This document shows, in pieces, positions 11,745 to 23,800 of a stretch of DNA of 64,000 nucleotides; the first letter of the stretch is position 1; the number at the start of each line of letters is the position of its first letter. The position numbers were made by a program, and so were the translations under genes. This stretch comes from Tupaia tana (lineage: Eukaryota; Chordata; Mammalia; Scandentia; Tupaiidae): positions 127,487,592-127,551,591 of the forward strand of contig JAKSZU010000006.1 of the NCBI GenBank assembly GCA_026018925.1, in the 5' to 3' direction. Below the pieces are notes generated by a model. The model ran no database searches. It was not told the origin of the DNA and saw nothing but the letters and a program-made list of their open reading frames with translations.

Positions 11745-12012
11745 GCCCCGTTTCAGTGGTACAGTCAGTAGTGTACCTTCCTGCAAAGCTGGAATCCACA
11801 AGCTGACCATGGTTCAAATTCCTGGTCAGGTTGGCCTAAAACTCATTGGTTTCATGAGTGAAATGATCATATCCTGAGAAACTAGAGGACTAGAGAAGGG
11901 AATCAGTGTGACCAGGCCCTGTGGAGGGTGCTTCTCTCTCTCTTTCTTCAATCTCTCTCTGTCTCTCATTTGTGCATGCACTCTATCATGAAAATCAACA
12001 AAAAAGACATGT
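11745..12012 (+). mobile_element. SINE type D
   Basis: Head GGCCCCGTTTCAGTGGTACA, middle CTGACCATGGTTCAAATTCC, body GTGACCAGGCCCTGTGGAGG, CT-rich stretch and a short A-rich tail. Confidence 0.8.
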
Positions 12013-12057
12013 AAAAAGTAAAATAATGAGGACAACATAATTCTAATTAAAATTTCA

Positions 12058-12260
12058 GGGCCCAGCAAGTTGCATGGTGGTTAAGGTGCTGGTCTCCCAC
12101 ATGGTCAACTGTCGTTCGAGTCCCAGATCCAGCGACTTGAAAACTACACTGGCCACATGTACATGTGTGCCCAGAATTCCGAGAAGAGAAGGGATTACAG
12201 TATGACCATTTCCCCTGGGGGGGGGGGGGGGCTGATTCCTCACTTTCCCTCTCTTTGAAT

Positions 12261-12301
<41 letters not shown>

Positions 12302-12370
12302 CCCCCCTTCTCTCCACTCTTGCAAGTACATGCACCCTGTGACAAAAACATAAATAAATAAATAAATAAT
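12058..12370 (+). mobile_element. SINE type B with expanded G and CT runs
   Basis: Head GGGCCCAGCAAGTTGCATGG; hairpin G run of 15 at 12,217-12,231; CT microsatellite at about 12,260-12,300; TAAATAAATAAATAAAT tail. Confidence 0.9.
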
Positions 12371-12499
12371 CCAGAAGAAGAGCATAAATAACACAAATAT
12401 TGTACCTGATCTAGAAAATAGTGAAATTGGTTACAGAAATTAAAAACTTGTAAAGATAGATTGGTCACATGCTTTAAGCTTTTAACCATGAAATACTTT

Positions 12500-12690
12500 T
12501 TTTTAATGAATTACTCATTTAATTTTATTTATTCATTCATTTATTTCAATTTAACCAGATAGAGACACAGAAAGAGAGAGAGAGAGAGAGAGGGAAAGTG
12601 AGAAAGCAAGCAACCAGATCCGGGACTTGAACCATGGTTGGCCATGTGGGAGTGTCCAGTGCCTTAACCACCACACCACCTGCTGGTCTC
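12500..12690 (-). mobile_element. SINE type C (minus) with 18-bp TSD
   Basis: TTAACCATGAAATACTTT occurs at 12,482-12,499 and 12,691-12,708. The element begins with the A/T-rich terminus, passes a GA run and AGTGAGAAAGCAAGC, and ends with the head complement ACCACACCACCTGCTGGTCT. Confidence 0.95.
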
Positions 12691-12708
12691 TTAACCATGA
12701 AATACTTT

Positions 12709-13264
12709 AACTGAAAAATAGTTAACATTTTTTTCAAAGATCATGCTTCATGACTTGCAATGCTGATTATAAAAGTCATTTCATAAAATCCTAGTATTTT
12801 TAGATTAAATAAAATTGGCATTCCTGAGAGTGGTTTTGGACTTTCTTCCAAAATTTGACTGTATAAATATGTGATTGATTTCAAGGTCTGCAGTCAAAAT
12901 CAGCAGGGGGCAGGTGTCACACCCAGCCCCAGGGCAAGAAGAGGGCAGAGTGGTTATGCGATGGGCAGGAAACAGAAATGGATGCATAAATGAAATAAAA
13001 ACGGCTTTAGCACTTTATGCTTCAGTCCCAGAAAGAAATCTGGTAAAACTTTGCTGCCTACTAAAGTTGTAAATTGCGTAGACCTGAAATTTAAAGCATT
13101 TAACCAATATTTAAGTTAAACCAACAACAGAAAGATCAAGTATTTTTTTGTTTATATAGGAGTATACATTTTGTTACTCTTCAGTAATCTTGTAACTATT
13201 TACACTGTGTAATATATAATATTATATTTCTATTTAATATGTCCAGACACCATATGCTTCATAA
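12709..13264. other. Unique AT-rich sequence
   Basis: Short open frames only; no gene or repeat recognised. Confidence 0.4.
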
Positions 13265-13390
13265 CTTACCTTAATCATCACCCTATGAAATCAGTGCTAT
13301 TATTTCCCAGTTATTTTTATAAATGAGACTAAGACTCAATGAGTTCAAGTATCTTTCCCTAAATCACAGTTAGCAAAAAGAATACTGCCT
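13265..13390 (-). mobile_element. MIR fragment (minus)
   Basis: Reverse complement of the MIR core and 3' body is visible: CCCTATGAAATCAGTGCTAT, TTATTTCCCAGTTATTTTTA, then GACTAAGACTCAATGAGTTC. Old and CpG-free. Confidence 0.65.
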
Positions 13391-13591
13391 ATTAATATTT
13401 TGAGCAGTGTGATTTTTTTTTTTCCTTAATGGTCACTGTGAAAATACTTTTCTGATGAGAACATTCAAAGCTAATCATCCAATGGAATGGCAGAGGAAGT
13501 CAAATGAAAATTTCTGGTTTCCAGATCATTTCTAAAACTTCTTTACCAACCTTTTCCCAAAGCTCCCAAAAATATTTTTTAAAAACTTCAC

Positions 13592-13850
13592 GGGGCCAAT
13601 AGGTGGTGTGGTGGTTGAAGCTCTAGACTCCCAAATGGCTAACGGCAGTTTGAGTCCCAGACCTGGCAGCTTGAAACTCATGCTGGGTGTGTGTATGTAC
13701 ATGTCCAAAATCCTGAGAGAAGAATGGAAGAGAAGGGATTGTGGCATGGCCATCCCCACCAAGGGGTGATTTCTTACTTTCTGTCTCTCTGTCTCTTCAG
13801 GGAGTATATGCACCCTGTCACAAAAAAATCTCTAAAAACAAAACAAAAAA
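13592..13850 (+). mobile_element. SINE type B
   Basis: Head GGGGCCAATAGGTGGTGTGG then TGGTTGAAG, full body, CT stretch and an A-rich tail (AAAACAAAACAAAAAAC). No clean target-site duplication seen. Confidence 0.9.
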
Positions 13851-14660
13851 CATCATTTTGCCATACATTTGCCACCTACGCGGTCCTCAGATCCCACTCT
13901 GATTAAGCTCTAATGCAACAGAAGTGATGGAAAAGTCAGGCAGCAGCAGAGGAAGAGAAGCGACCCCAGGCTTCCCTTGAAGTCAGAGAGCCTTCAGTGG
14001 CAAACAGGATATCTCTCCCTATTGACTGTGCATTTTCAGAAAGTTCTGAAGAGAGACTAGGGCTCTACTGATATGGAAACAAATAATAAACTCTAAGACT
14101 CTCGGGCAGTGACAGTACTTTGCATGTGATAGGCACACATCGGGCAATAGATTACTATCTGAAATCGGGCAATAAATTGTTTAAAAAAAAAAAGAGAGAG
14201 AGAGATGAGTTTACATTGAATTGTCAGGCACATCACTAGCCAAAGTAGCTGGTTTCAATAAGTGGAATTTGATGCAGGCCCATCTCCATTCATTTTCATC
14301 TATGTTTCAAAGGTTATAGTCCCACTAAATAATCTATCTCACTGAAAACACCAATGTTAATGTGATTCTTTCCTTCCGGGGTGACCTGATCCAAGTAGCA
14401 CACAAAAAAACACACCACTGAGCACTAAAAATAAATCCAGCATGAGGCAGCATTCTTCCCTTTCATCTTCCACATTGGGATATTATTACAATTTTAATGA
14501 TCTGCCTAGAATTTTTCAGACTCTCAGCTTCTTTTGAAGGAAGGGCAGAGAACCTATTGAAACACACCAATCTCCTTGAAATGTCTACAGCTACAGAGCA
14601 GTGGGAATACATGCCATGTTGTAAAGAAAGGAAAAAAGAATAAGGCAATCATAAATGTAG
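13851..14660. other. Unique sequence
   Basis: Contains a short repeated phrase ATCGGGCAATA (about 14,139 and 14,166) and an A-run plus GA-run near 14,181-14,206. No gene recognised. Confidence 0.4.
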
Positions 14661-14913
14661 GAGAGGTTTCTCGCTACAGGGCGCGTGCGCTTGCCAGACA
14701 GACAGAGAGAGACATAGAGACAGAAAGCGAGAAATCACCCCCCAGGGGGGATGGTCACGCCGCAATCCCTTCTCCTCCATTCTCCTCTCGGGATCTTGGG
14801 CATGCACGCACACACACCCGGCGTGAGTTTTAAGCCACCGGGTCCGGGACGCGAACCGCGGTCGACTACGTGGGAGTCCAGCGACATAGCCATTACGCTA
14901 ACTGCTGGTTCCC
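14661..14913 (-). mobile_element. SINE type A (minus), A-tail missing
   Basis: The head complement ends in TAACTGCTGGTTCCC. The left end starts at GAGAGGTTTCTCGCTACAGG with no poly-T before it, unlike its sisters. CpG content is high (GGGACGCGAACCGCGGTCGA), so it is recent despite the missing tail. Confidence 0.92.
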
Positions 14914-14951
14914 AAGTTAAAATAATTCTTTTAAAAAAAAAATACAAGTTT

Positions 14952-15182
14952 AGGCCAGTTGGGGGCATGGTGATTAGGATGGCTGGATACCATGTGGCTG
15001 ATTGTGTAATCAGAATCCCAGACCTGGCAGCTTGAGAAGCATACCAGGTACACGTGTGTGCATGCCCAAAGTCCAGAGAGGAGAACGGAGAATAAGGGAC
15101 GGCAACATGGCCATCCCCCCTGGTGGGGCACTTTCTCACTTTCTCTCTCTCTCTCTCGAGAAAATTTTAAAATAATAATAAT
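14952..15182 (+). mobile_element. SINE type B with 13-bp TSD
   Basis: AAAATACAAGTTT lies at about 14,939-14,951 and 15,183-15,195. The head is GGCCAGTTGGGGGCATGGTG. The tail is AATAATAATAATA. Confidence 0.92.
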
Positions 15183-15566
15183 AAAATACAAGTTTGCCAA
15201 AAAGTAGTTGGGAGTGCTAAAAGTTAAGGGAAGGATAATGAAGAAGGAACTAATGTTTGAGCAGTTGTTGTACATGGTGTTGTGTTGGTTCCTTCAAATG
15301 TTATTATATTGAAAATCTCCCAGCAGACCCTAAATCCCAACTAGTCTTATATGGAAAGAAAACGTTTCAAATATCAAGGTCAAATAAAGTCATTATTTTA
15401 CAATCCAAATTCATGTCACATATTACTTTGCTCAACACTTGGATTATGGCTTTTGTTTTTGTTTTTTAAAATACAGCAACTTACTAGGTCACAATCCTCC
15501 TGCCTCAGTCCCCACCCTCAAGCCAAAGTAGCTAATGGATAGTAATTTTTTTAGCAGTTGCTTTTT

Positions 15567-15737
15567 TTAAATTTTTATTTATTCATTCATTTTTTTTTTT
15601 TAATTTGAACAGAAAGACAAAGAGAGAGAGAGTGAGAGAGGGAAAGTGAGAAAGCAAGCCACCAGGTCCAAGACTCGAACTGTGTTCGGCCATGTGGGAG
15701 TCCAGCGCCCTTATCCACCATGCCACCTGCCGGCCCC
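15567..15737 (-). mobile_element. SINE type C (minus) with 14-bp TSD
   Basis: AGCAGTTGCTTTTT at 15,553-15,566 and 15,738-15,751. Internal GA-rich run, AGTGAGAAAGCAAGCCACCA, then the head complement ending CACCTGCCGGCCCC. Confidence 0.95.
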
Positions 15738-15858
15738 AGCAGTTGCTTTTTCAAGAGCTTCAAATTGTCCTTCTTTCTTATAATTGACAAAACAAGTCAC
15801 GATCTTATTAACACGAACACATACAACATTTTTTTAAGGTACTCTACCATTTTGTTAA

Positions 15859-16126
15859 ATTTATTTATTTATTTATTTATTTATCTATTTTTTTTAAGAG
15901 AGACTTGTGCTATAGGGCAAATGCGCTCATTGGAGAGACAGAAAGCAAGAAATCACCCCCCAAGGGGGATGGCCATGCCACAATCCCTTCTCTTCCACTC
16001 TCCTCTCAGGATCTTGAGCATGCACGCACACCCAGTGTGAGTTTTAAGTGGCCAGGTCCAGGACTCAAACTGCCATCAACTACGTGGGAGTCCAGTGATG
16101 TAACTATATGCCATCAGCTGATCCCT
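15859..16126 (-). mobile_element. SINE type A/B (minus)
   Basis: Starts with TTTA repeats and poly-T, then the 3' body end AGACTTGTGCTATAGGGCAA; finishes with the head complement GCCATCAGCTGATCCC. ATTTATTCATTT-like sequence on both sides may be its duplication. Confidence 0.88.
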
Positions 16127-16134
16127 ATTTATTC

Positions 16135-16365
16135 ATTTCTTTCATGAGCAAGAGAGACAGAGAGAGATACAGAGAGAGAAAGTATTCCCAACAAGGCCTT
16201 ACCACTACGATGCAACCCCATTTTCACCAGCCCCCCAACATGGGCTCACATATGGCCTATGGCATACTTAGGGGTGTCTCTGGATTTGTCCAGGAGCCCT
16301 CTCACCTGGGACTGCCTCTCAAGCCTGGTATTTTACCACTGCACACCATCCAGCCTCCGCACAAC
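16135..16365 (-). mobile_element. SINE type E (minus)
   Basis: On the minus strand: GAGGCTGGATGGTGTGCAGT then GGTAAAATACC (A-box-like), CAGTCCCAGGTGAGAGGGCT, and a GA-rich end. It resembles the fragment at 985-1105. Not one of types A-D. Confidence 0.55.
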
Positions 16366-17057
16366 TCCCTATGATAAAATGTCACAGGACATTTCGCTTT
16401 CTTAAAGGCATTCCTTCTGGGACCTTGAGCACCAAGTTATAATTTGGATTGTCCAAGGATGTTATCACATTGCTAGATTAATTTAATGTCTTTTGGATTC
16501 CACATCCCTTTTTCCCTTGGATTTATTTTCCTTTCCCTTGACATATCCTCAAATAAATTTTAGAGGAAGGGTAAATGAGAGACAAAAGCAAACCAAGGAG
16601 AATGGAGGAGGAGTGGTTAACTGTCTATCTGAAAAATTAAGTACACTGAGAAACGGCCAATCGGAGGAGTAAAGGGTGATTGAGGACAAGCACTGCTATC
16701 TAGATTGCTTTGGAGCTCAACCAATAGCCCTAAAGCCACAGGAAATGCTTCAGCGTTTCATTTACAATCTGAAAAGTAAGCATGAAGGAAAAAACTGCCA
16801 GGACTGTAATTAGAAACATTATGTCTTTTGAAAGACCTGTTTTAATATGATGTAAAAATAAAATGAGTTTCAAGTAGAAAGGAAAAAAATCGGATGAGTG
16901 GTGTAAGTAGTTGTACGTTCTATTCAATATAACAAATATAATATGAAAACTATGTAAATCATTGTGAAATTTTAAATGATGTTTATGAATTTCTGTATCT
17001 GCCAGGTACCAGAATCCTAGAGCTAGGTGAGTATAGTTGGCAGCTTTTTTTATTATT
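16366..17057. other. Unique sequence
   Basis: No gene or recognised repeat; AT-rich with no substantial open frame. Confidence 0.4.
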
Positions 17058-17322
17058 TTTTTCTCTTTTTTTTATTTTTGAGACTTTTGCTATATGGCAC
17101 ATACGCTCACTAGAGAGACAGAGACAGAGAGACAACAAGTGAGAAATTATCCCTCAGGGAGGGGCCATGCCACAATCCCTTCTCCTCTATTCTCCTCTCG
17201 GGATTTTGGGTGAACACACACATGTGCTTGGCATGAGCTTCAAGTCACTGGGTCTGGGACTTGAACAGTGGTTGACCATGTGGAAGTCCAGCAACGTAAC
17301 CATTGCGCCATCTGCTTGTCCC
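17058..17322 (-). mobile_element. SINE type B (minus)
   Basis: T-rich tail, then GAGACTTTTGCTATATGGCA, ending with the head complement GTAACCATTGCGCCATCTGC then TTGTCCC. CpG-poor. Confidence 0.88.
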
Positions 17323-18360
17323 AGGTTGATACATTTTTAAATAGAAAAAAGTAGATATCAGTAGGACAGTGTAGGAAGCTACGGATTTTTGAGAACTAAT
17401 TGGACACAGGTGTCAAATGATAGGTTTTGGTCAACTTCTGGAAACTACGCCCACATTTTACATTGAGCTAAGCAGCAATCTACTGGAATGTCACACTAAT
17501 TTAAAATGAGAGGTCCATAGGAGATAGCTTGTTTCCTGTTCCAATCTTAAATTCGCTTACAGTTTTAACTAGGATTTTCCTTAAATTTTTCATGATTTTT
17601 GTTATATATATGGTGGTTGAGATGATATTTATATGAAATCATATTCATTTTATGTGTATTTGTGATTTCTCAAGGGTGAATTCCCAATTTGGTATTATAT
17701 AAAACAGAAGAGAAGACCCGGTCCATGCCCTGGAGGTCTGTAATCTCAGCCTGACAGACAAGAGCTGTAATGGTCTGATACATTCAGGGATGATTGAGTT
17801 ATTATCATGGCTTTCATTTGCTCTAGGAACTCTTCCAATTAGACAGAGAATCATGGGACTGAAAGAAAACCAGCATTTGGAAAAGACGGATGTTTAATGC
17901 CGTTACCACCACCTCACTCTACATCTGGGAAACCAGGAGAGGGGATGCAAGAAGGCCAAGTTATCTGACTGGACGGTGGCATTTCTGCTTTCTGCAGTAT
18001 GCCAGCCACATGCATCTAGAGCGGTGCACTAGGGCAAACGGGAAGCACAGAGAAGCCTCCTTTTATCCCATTCTGAAATTAAAGCTCTGAGTAGTAGAGC
18101 GCTTGTCTGGATAAGCTCTAGACTCGAGCTATTAGCCTGATTAGAGGCATAAAAAAGATCTCTGGGCAGCCTCACAGAGCCTCAGGATGGCAAGGAGAAA
18201 AGGCACAGCAACACTCTCCTCCAGCACTCATTTCTGTTGTCGTCCAGACTATAGATGTAAGTGCTAGAACCCGTTAGCAGACCATCGAAACCTATCCATA
18301 AATACTCAGTGTTATTTCTCTGAAAAGCCGAAAGTTCATACCCTCTGGGAAAATTTGTCA

Positions 18361-18405
<45 letters not shown>

Positions 18406-19806
18406 TTTCATTTGCAAAAAACAGTCGTGCACTAAAGATGCCTTGCTTGCATCTTTCTAGCCCTATCCCCTGACATCCTTGTGAGCTGAGCTCACCTGGC
18501 TCTCCCCATCTCGGACCATCTCACGCTGGTCTCGAGACCCCATCACCTTCTTTTCCTCTTTAAAATAATGATTTGCTGACAGATAACCCAATGGCTGCGG
18601 ATCAGAAGCTCTTTCCGTTCCTGTTGGCTTTCCAGTCTCAGAGAATGACCCACAGGGCCCCGCTGTCTCTCCCCTCCCCCCAACATGCTGGGAAAGCAAA
18701 GAACCAGGGTAAAGACAGAAATCTGGGGGTCGTGGAAATCATGGGTCAGTCACATTTGAGTTCTGACAAGTATCAGCAGGGCCCAGCACAGCCAGGAGAA
18801 GCAGAGAAGGGGACCTCGGAAGGGGGTTTTCCAAGACTGTCCCCGCCTGCCCAGCCACATCCCTCGGAGAATGGCCAGTGCCTTCCAACTCTGCCTTCAC
18901 CCTGGACTCGACGGTGCTAAACATCTACCAGTTATCCAGTCTCTCTGCTCCAGGGAAGGAAATAGATAACAGAGTCATGTTCTTTTATATTTTAAACAGA
19001 ATCTGAAATGAGAGTTGAAGTCATTTTGCGTGCACCCTCCCAATTAGGTGCTGTTTCCTGCGGAGGGTTTCTGAATTTAGAACCCTCTTACCTCTTTGCC
19101 ATCTTTATCACATCTACTTCCTAGCATTTAACTTTTTATTATTTCCTTTGCAGGGGAGGGGGGAAGAACGGGGGTGGGAGTAGAACTAACGAATAAAATT
19201 ACAGGTTACTGTTTCAGGAGGCTGCAAACAAACCGTGGCAGAACAAAGTCCGTACTTTTCTGAAACTGAAAATGATGATATCAATTGTACTGGGGATAAT
19301 ACATTTTTATGCTGCACCTCTCATATCTGGAGGGCTATTGTAACGTTGCTAACAGTTCTTTGCAATAGACTCGCAGACTCATGAGTTCGGGAGACACAGG
19401 GGACCTTGTGAGTAAAGATTATTATTCAGAATCCTCACTTCTGCACTGAAGCTTAAGGAAATATGGATCAGTGAAGAAATGGTAAACCTTTAATTGACTT
19501 TTTATGGGTCTGTACACTGAATGTTAAACACAAGGATTGCTTTCTGCTGTATTTCCAAACTAATTTTGCATTCTGTTTTATTTAGTAACTTAGCTTTTTT
19601 GTTTTTTAAGTTCGTTTTTAGCTCTCTGATTCGATTACACTGTTTCAGACCAGCTTACCATCACCACCTCATCATGCCTTTTACCCCCATCATGCCTTTC
19701 ACTTGCTGTCTTCTTGCTGCGTGCTGACGTGGTTGCATAAACCAGACATTTCTAATTATCTGCGGTAGGGCGTGACTGAGAGTGCATTGATAAGCAGAGC
19801 CCATGG
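17323..19806. other. Repeat-poor unique region with a (CA)n run
   Basis: About 2.5 kb without recognised transposons. 18,400-18,930 is GC-richer than its surroundings, with open frames on both strands (such as 18,573-18,920) that resemble no known protein. The region may contain regulatory DNA; nothing in the sequence alone proves it. Confidence 0.4.
18363..18402. repeat. (CA)20 microsatellite
   Basis: Uninterrupted CA dinucleotides in otherwise unique DNA; likely length-polymorphic. Confidence 0.98.
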
Positions 19807-19823
19807 ATAATCTTACAGTCTCT

Positions 19824-20103
19824 CTCGTTTTTTTTGTTTGTTTGTTTTTTTGTTTTTTGGAGAGGTTTTTGCTAATAGGGCGCATGCACTCACCAGACAG
19901 ACAGCGAGAGATAGAAAGCGAGAAATCACCCCCCAGGGGAGATTGCCACGCCGCAATCCCTTCTCCTCCATTCTCCTCTCAGGATCTTGGGCACACACGC
20001 ACACGCGCCTGGTGTGAGTTTAAGCTACCAGGTCCGGGACTCGAACCGCGGTCGACCACGTGGGAGTCCAGCGACATAGCGATTACGCTAACTGCTGGTC
20101 CCA
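19824..20103 (-). mobile_element. SINE type A (minus) with 17-bp TSD
   Basis: ATAATCTTACAGTCTCT at 19,807-19,823 and 20,104-20,120. The tail is a T/GTTT mixture; the head complement retains GAACCGCGGTCGACCACGTG, so CpGs are largely intact. Confidence 0.95.
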
Positions 20104-20120
20104 ATAATCTTACAGTCTCT

Positions 20121-21579
20121 TTATAGCCAATACTACATATTCAGGAGTTTTCTCCACCAAACAAAACTTGCTAATAAAACCAACTGGATTTCAGTTTCTC
20201 CTGCCAAACCATACAAATGCATGGTGAAAGTGATAACAATAATAAGTAGATAAAAGAATAAATGACAATAACAGGAGAATTAGAACAAGCATACCAGCAA
20301 ACCTGCTCTCGATATAGTAATAACAGTTGGTGAAATCTTGATATGCCTTTTTTTTTTTTTTTTTTGTAATAATCTCTGAAGGAGGGTAGGAATCCAACCT
20401 TGAGCCCAGACTGTGCGTTTTGCTAGAATTCACACATTTAAACCTGGCTAGGCCCCCAAAACAGGGTGGCCAGGTGACTTGCTACCTTGCAACAGAATTC
20501 ATTCTCTGCACGTCCGGCATGGCCAGCCAGGGGTAACGAGCAGCCCATCTTGTTCAGTCTGGTGGGCAGATAGGCCCTCAGCCTCCAGTGTGGATGGGAG
20601 TAGCTGGGATAGACAATGAGGGAGCAGGTCGGACATTACGTGAGAGTTGAGAGGGCCGGATCTGCATATGCACGAGATACACAGGGAGCTGATCCCAGTA
20701 AATGAAACCGAGGAAATATTATCACTGTTATTTTAGCCTCCTGGATGCTTTTCCAACCATGCTGGAGAAGCCTGGGGAAAGAGAAATTGCGGATATGTTG
20801 GGATCACACGTTTTTATTTTAGAGATGTAGTTGCCTGTATGTGTACGTTTGATTTTCCTCTTTCGTGATTCAACATGTTTCCTCTTTCCCCACCTCTACA
20901 CTCGTTGATTTTTTTCCATGTTCTCGGATAGTCTGTCTTGGTTTCCATAACAGAAGTCAGTTGGAGTATTAAACTTTCTCTGATAAAAGGCTGGAATGCT
21001 CTGCCTAGATGGAGTCAACCCAGAGTTGTAATATACTCAAACAAGGGCCTCGCAAACACCAACATTGGCTCAGAAAATACTGTCTTACTTTGTTTTCTAC
21101 CCCTCAAGGGAATGCCTTCACATGAGAGGATAAAACGAACAGGAAATGTATTCCTTTTCTCATCTTGCAACTATCCCCCTTCCCCTGTGGGGTGGCCTAC
21201 ACAGTTTGTGTTTGGTGACAGGAGCTGGTGCAGCAAGGGCAGTGTGCGACCCTGAAATACCACCCGGTGGCCTGGCAAAGTGGGAATTGACTTGTTCTGC
21301 TCCGTAGACACAGCTCATTCCTGTCAGAAATAGTTCAAACCACATCCAGTGATCTTTAAGGATCTGGGGAAAACAGAAAAAGGCTGTGAGACCAAAGACA
21401 GGAAATAAAAATTTTTTTTTACCATAATGCAAGAGGAAGCAGAACGCTGTAAAATGTAAACTAGAGAGTGTATTTGTTAGGACAGTTCTAGCCACCAGTA
21501 ACAGAAAGCAGCTCGAGTTTCTTAAACAAAGAGCAGAAACTCCATTGTAAAGTGGGCCTGAAATGAAGACCCTCTATAG
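20121..21579. other. Unique sequence with an 18-base T run
   Basis: T run at 20,348-20,365. 20,460-21,300 is GC-moderate and repeat-free by eye. Open frames at 20,938-21,255 (+) and 21,160-21,495 (-) overlap and match no family. Confidence 0.4.
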
Positions 21580-21775
21580 ACACGTTCAAATCTCAGTTCT
21601 GCATCTTCCAGCTCTGTCACTTCAGCCCAATTACTTAACCTTTCTAAGACGGTAAAACGAAGACATGGTAGTATCCAACGTGGGTTTAACGTGAAGTCTA
21701 AATGAGATGATGCCTGGGAAGTGCTTGACATGAGGCCTGGTATATTACAAATGGTAACTATCATAATTGTTACAA
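21580..21775 (+). mobile_element. MIR SINE
   Basis: Recognisable MIR order: CAAATCTCAGTTCTGCATCT, CAATTACTTAACCTTTCTAA, GGTAAAACGAAGACATGGTA, AAATGAGATGATGCCTGGGA, ending GGCCTGGTATATTAC. Typical age for a eutherian-wide fossil. Confidence 0.8.
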
Positions 21776-22384
21776 AAAGACTCAGGTGGGGTCATGAACA
21801 TGGTATGCAAATAGGTGAAGAGTGGTCAGGTGGAAGACAAGGACATACTCTGTTTAGTCCTAATAGGTAGAACAGAACCCGTTTTCACCTCACTCTATAG
21901 AAAATCTATTGAGCAATCTAGGCCACACACAATGAGAATGGTTTGTCTCAAGACATAGGAAACTATGCTAATCCCTAGGGCAAGACAAATATCACCTGGA
22001 CAACTTGCTGGGATGTAAAATTTCTCTAGCATTAAAAAACTGATTGAACTACCAGACGTAGGCGATCCTATGAGATCCTGATTCTATTATTCCTTTGCCT
22101 TCAATCTGCAGTAGAAATGAGAAGTTAAGCTTTAGGAATGACAAAAGGGAGGCGAAAAACAAAGATTGTTGCTCTATATTTATTGAATGGCTACTGTTTC
22201 TCCAGAAATGATGGGATCTTCATTACTACAAATGACAATCACTCTCAGTTCTCCAGAAGGTGGGCCAAAACAGACTAAGTGAATTTCAAAACAAGACCTG
22301 TTCAGCATCCCTTTAAGAACAGTCTTTGCATATAACCCTGTACTAAACAAAAATGTATATTCATTAATTTCTCAATTTATGCAA
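21776..22384. other. Unique sequence
   Basis: No repeats or coding signals recognised. Confidence 0.4.
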
Positions 22385-22490
22385 AAATAATTATTGAGCA
22401 CCAGTTATGTGCCAGGAGCTAGGGAAAGAACCAGAAACACATTAGGTACAGTTCCTGCTTCCATGGAACTTTTAGGATGATTCATCTCAT
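22385..22490 (-). mobile_element. L2 LINE 3' fragment (minus)
   Basis: Shows TTATTGAGCACCAGTTATGT then GCCAGGAGCT and TTCCTGCTTCCATGGAACTT, the reverse complement of the common L2 3' end. Confidence 0.75.
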
Positions 22491-23629
22491 AGTTTGTAAA
22501 AACATACTTGCTGTTTCAGTAACTTACTATTCCAGTATATAGGTGCCTGCTCAGAACTCCACAGGCATTTCAAAACAGCTCTTTCTACATTTCCTGACAT
22601 TTAGGGAGCTCTTACATCACATGAAACTTACCCCACACTGAACAAAAACACCTCAAACAAGTTGCCTCAAGCATATATTCCAAAAATAGAGGTGTGCTTT
22701 TAGAGCTACTAACTATTCCACAGCTACAAACCATTACTAAATGATGTCATCTAAAAAAGCAGAAAAAAAAATTCTTAGTATTGACCAAGGCTCTTTATTC
22801 ATGGTAGTAGTTGCATAGTTCCATTCAGAATTAACTAGAAAGTCTGTGGTGATCCCACCCTACAAAACTGTGCCCCAAACTCTGTAGATATGCTGAAACT
22901 GAGAAAGCAAAACTGGAAATACTTATGTGATAACCTTGCTTGCAATCTAAATAGTGCCTCATCTTAGTGATCAAGGATACAGAATCTTAGAAGAGCAAGA
23001 GTTTTTCTCTTCAGATATTTAATAAGAGAGTCTTCACACGTCTTCTTATCAAAGGTTCCAGCTATTTTTATCCTAGTATGGGCTTTAGTGTTAGCTTGAA
23101 CTATTCAAAGCCTAGAGAAGAGCTAAAAAGTTTCAATATATAAATCATTATTTTTCCTGCTTCTCTGAGTGAAAAATGAAGAAAAGGAAGATATTCCAAG
23201 TACCAAGAAATCTAGAGATTTCAAGGGTTATGAAAAATGCAATAATCAACACGGTAGAGTGGCCATCAACGCTCCTCAGGGAGCCATTTTTGTTAACTAC
23301 TGTCAGTTCAGTTTGGGGACTAGAGTATAATTAAGTGCAGTTAGGAAAAACAATCCTAGTCAGGAAATTATTTCTTCTTAGCTGACAATAGTTGCCTTCA
23401 GATAGTGGATCTGGGACCAGAGAGAAAATATTTATGTGCTATCTTATGACTTAGTGTCAAAGAACAAAGCACACAGTGGGCACCTGCGGAAGTTGCCCTG
23501 GTCTTCATGGCAGAGGAAAAGCCTAAGAATCCACAGGGTGGAGACTTGCAGCCTGCCCAGTCCAACACTTGGGGCAGAGGACCCCCTGAAGAAGGATGCT
23601 GTCTTTGCCCTTTGGCACAGCGGATAAAG
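22491..23629. other. Unique sequence
   Basis: About 1.1 kb without recognised repeats, genes or simple-sequence runs. Confidence 0.4.
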
Positions 23630-23800
23630 TCTATCACTGCACAGAAGGTTTTAGAAACTTCCCTGATGATAAGAATTACCTGAGGGTACTTGTTAAACAT
23701 ACACATTCTGAAGCTTCACCTAAAACCACTGCATCAGAATCTCCAGGTGAGGAGCCTGGAACATTAATATTTAATGAGTGCCCTGAGCAATTCTTATCTT
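23630..23800. mobile_element. MER5-like hAT fragment
   Basis: GATAAGAATTACCTGAGGGT, ACTTGTTAAACATACACATT, CACTGCATCAGAATCTCCAG and GGAACATTAATATTTAATGA follow the order of MER5-type non-autonomous hAT elements. Old. Confidence 0.65.

Noticed and set aside
12055-12489. 144-codon minus-strand open frame
   Set aside because: Read through a type B SINE and its microsatellite; the Arg/Glu repeats are translated GA runs.
18573-18924. Overlapping open frames on both strands in a GC-richer patch
   Set aside because: No protein family recognised and no intron or start context; listed only as unique sequence worth checking.
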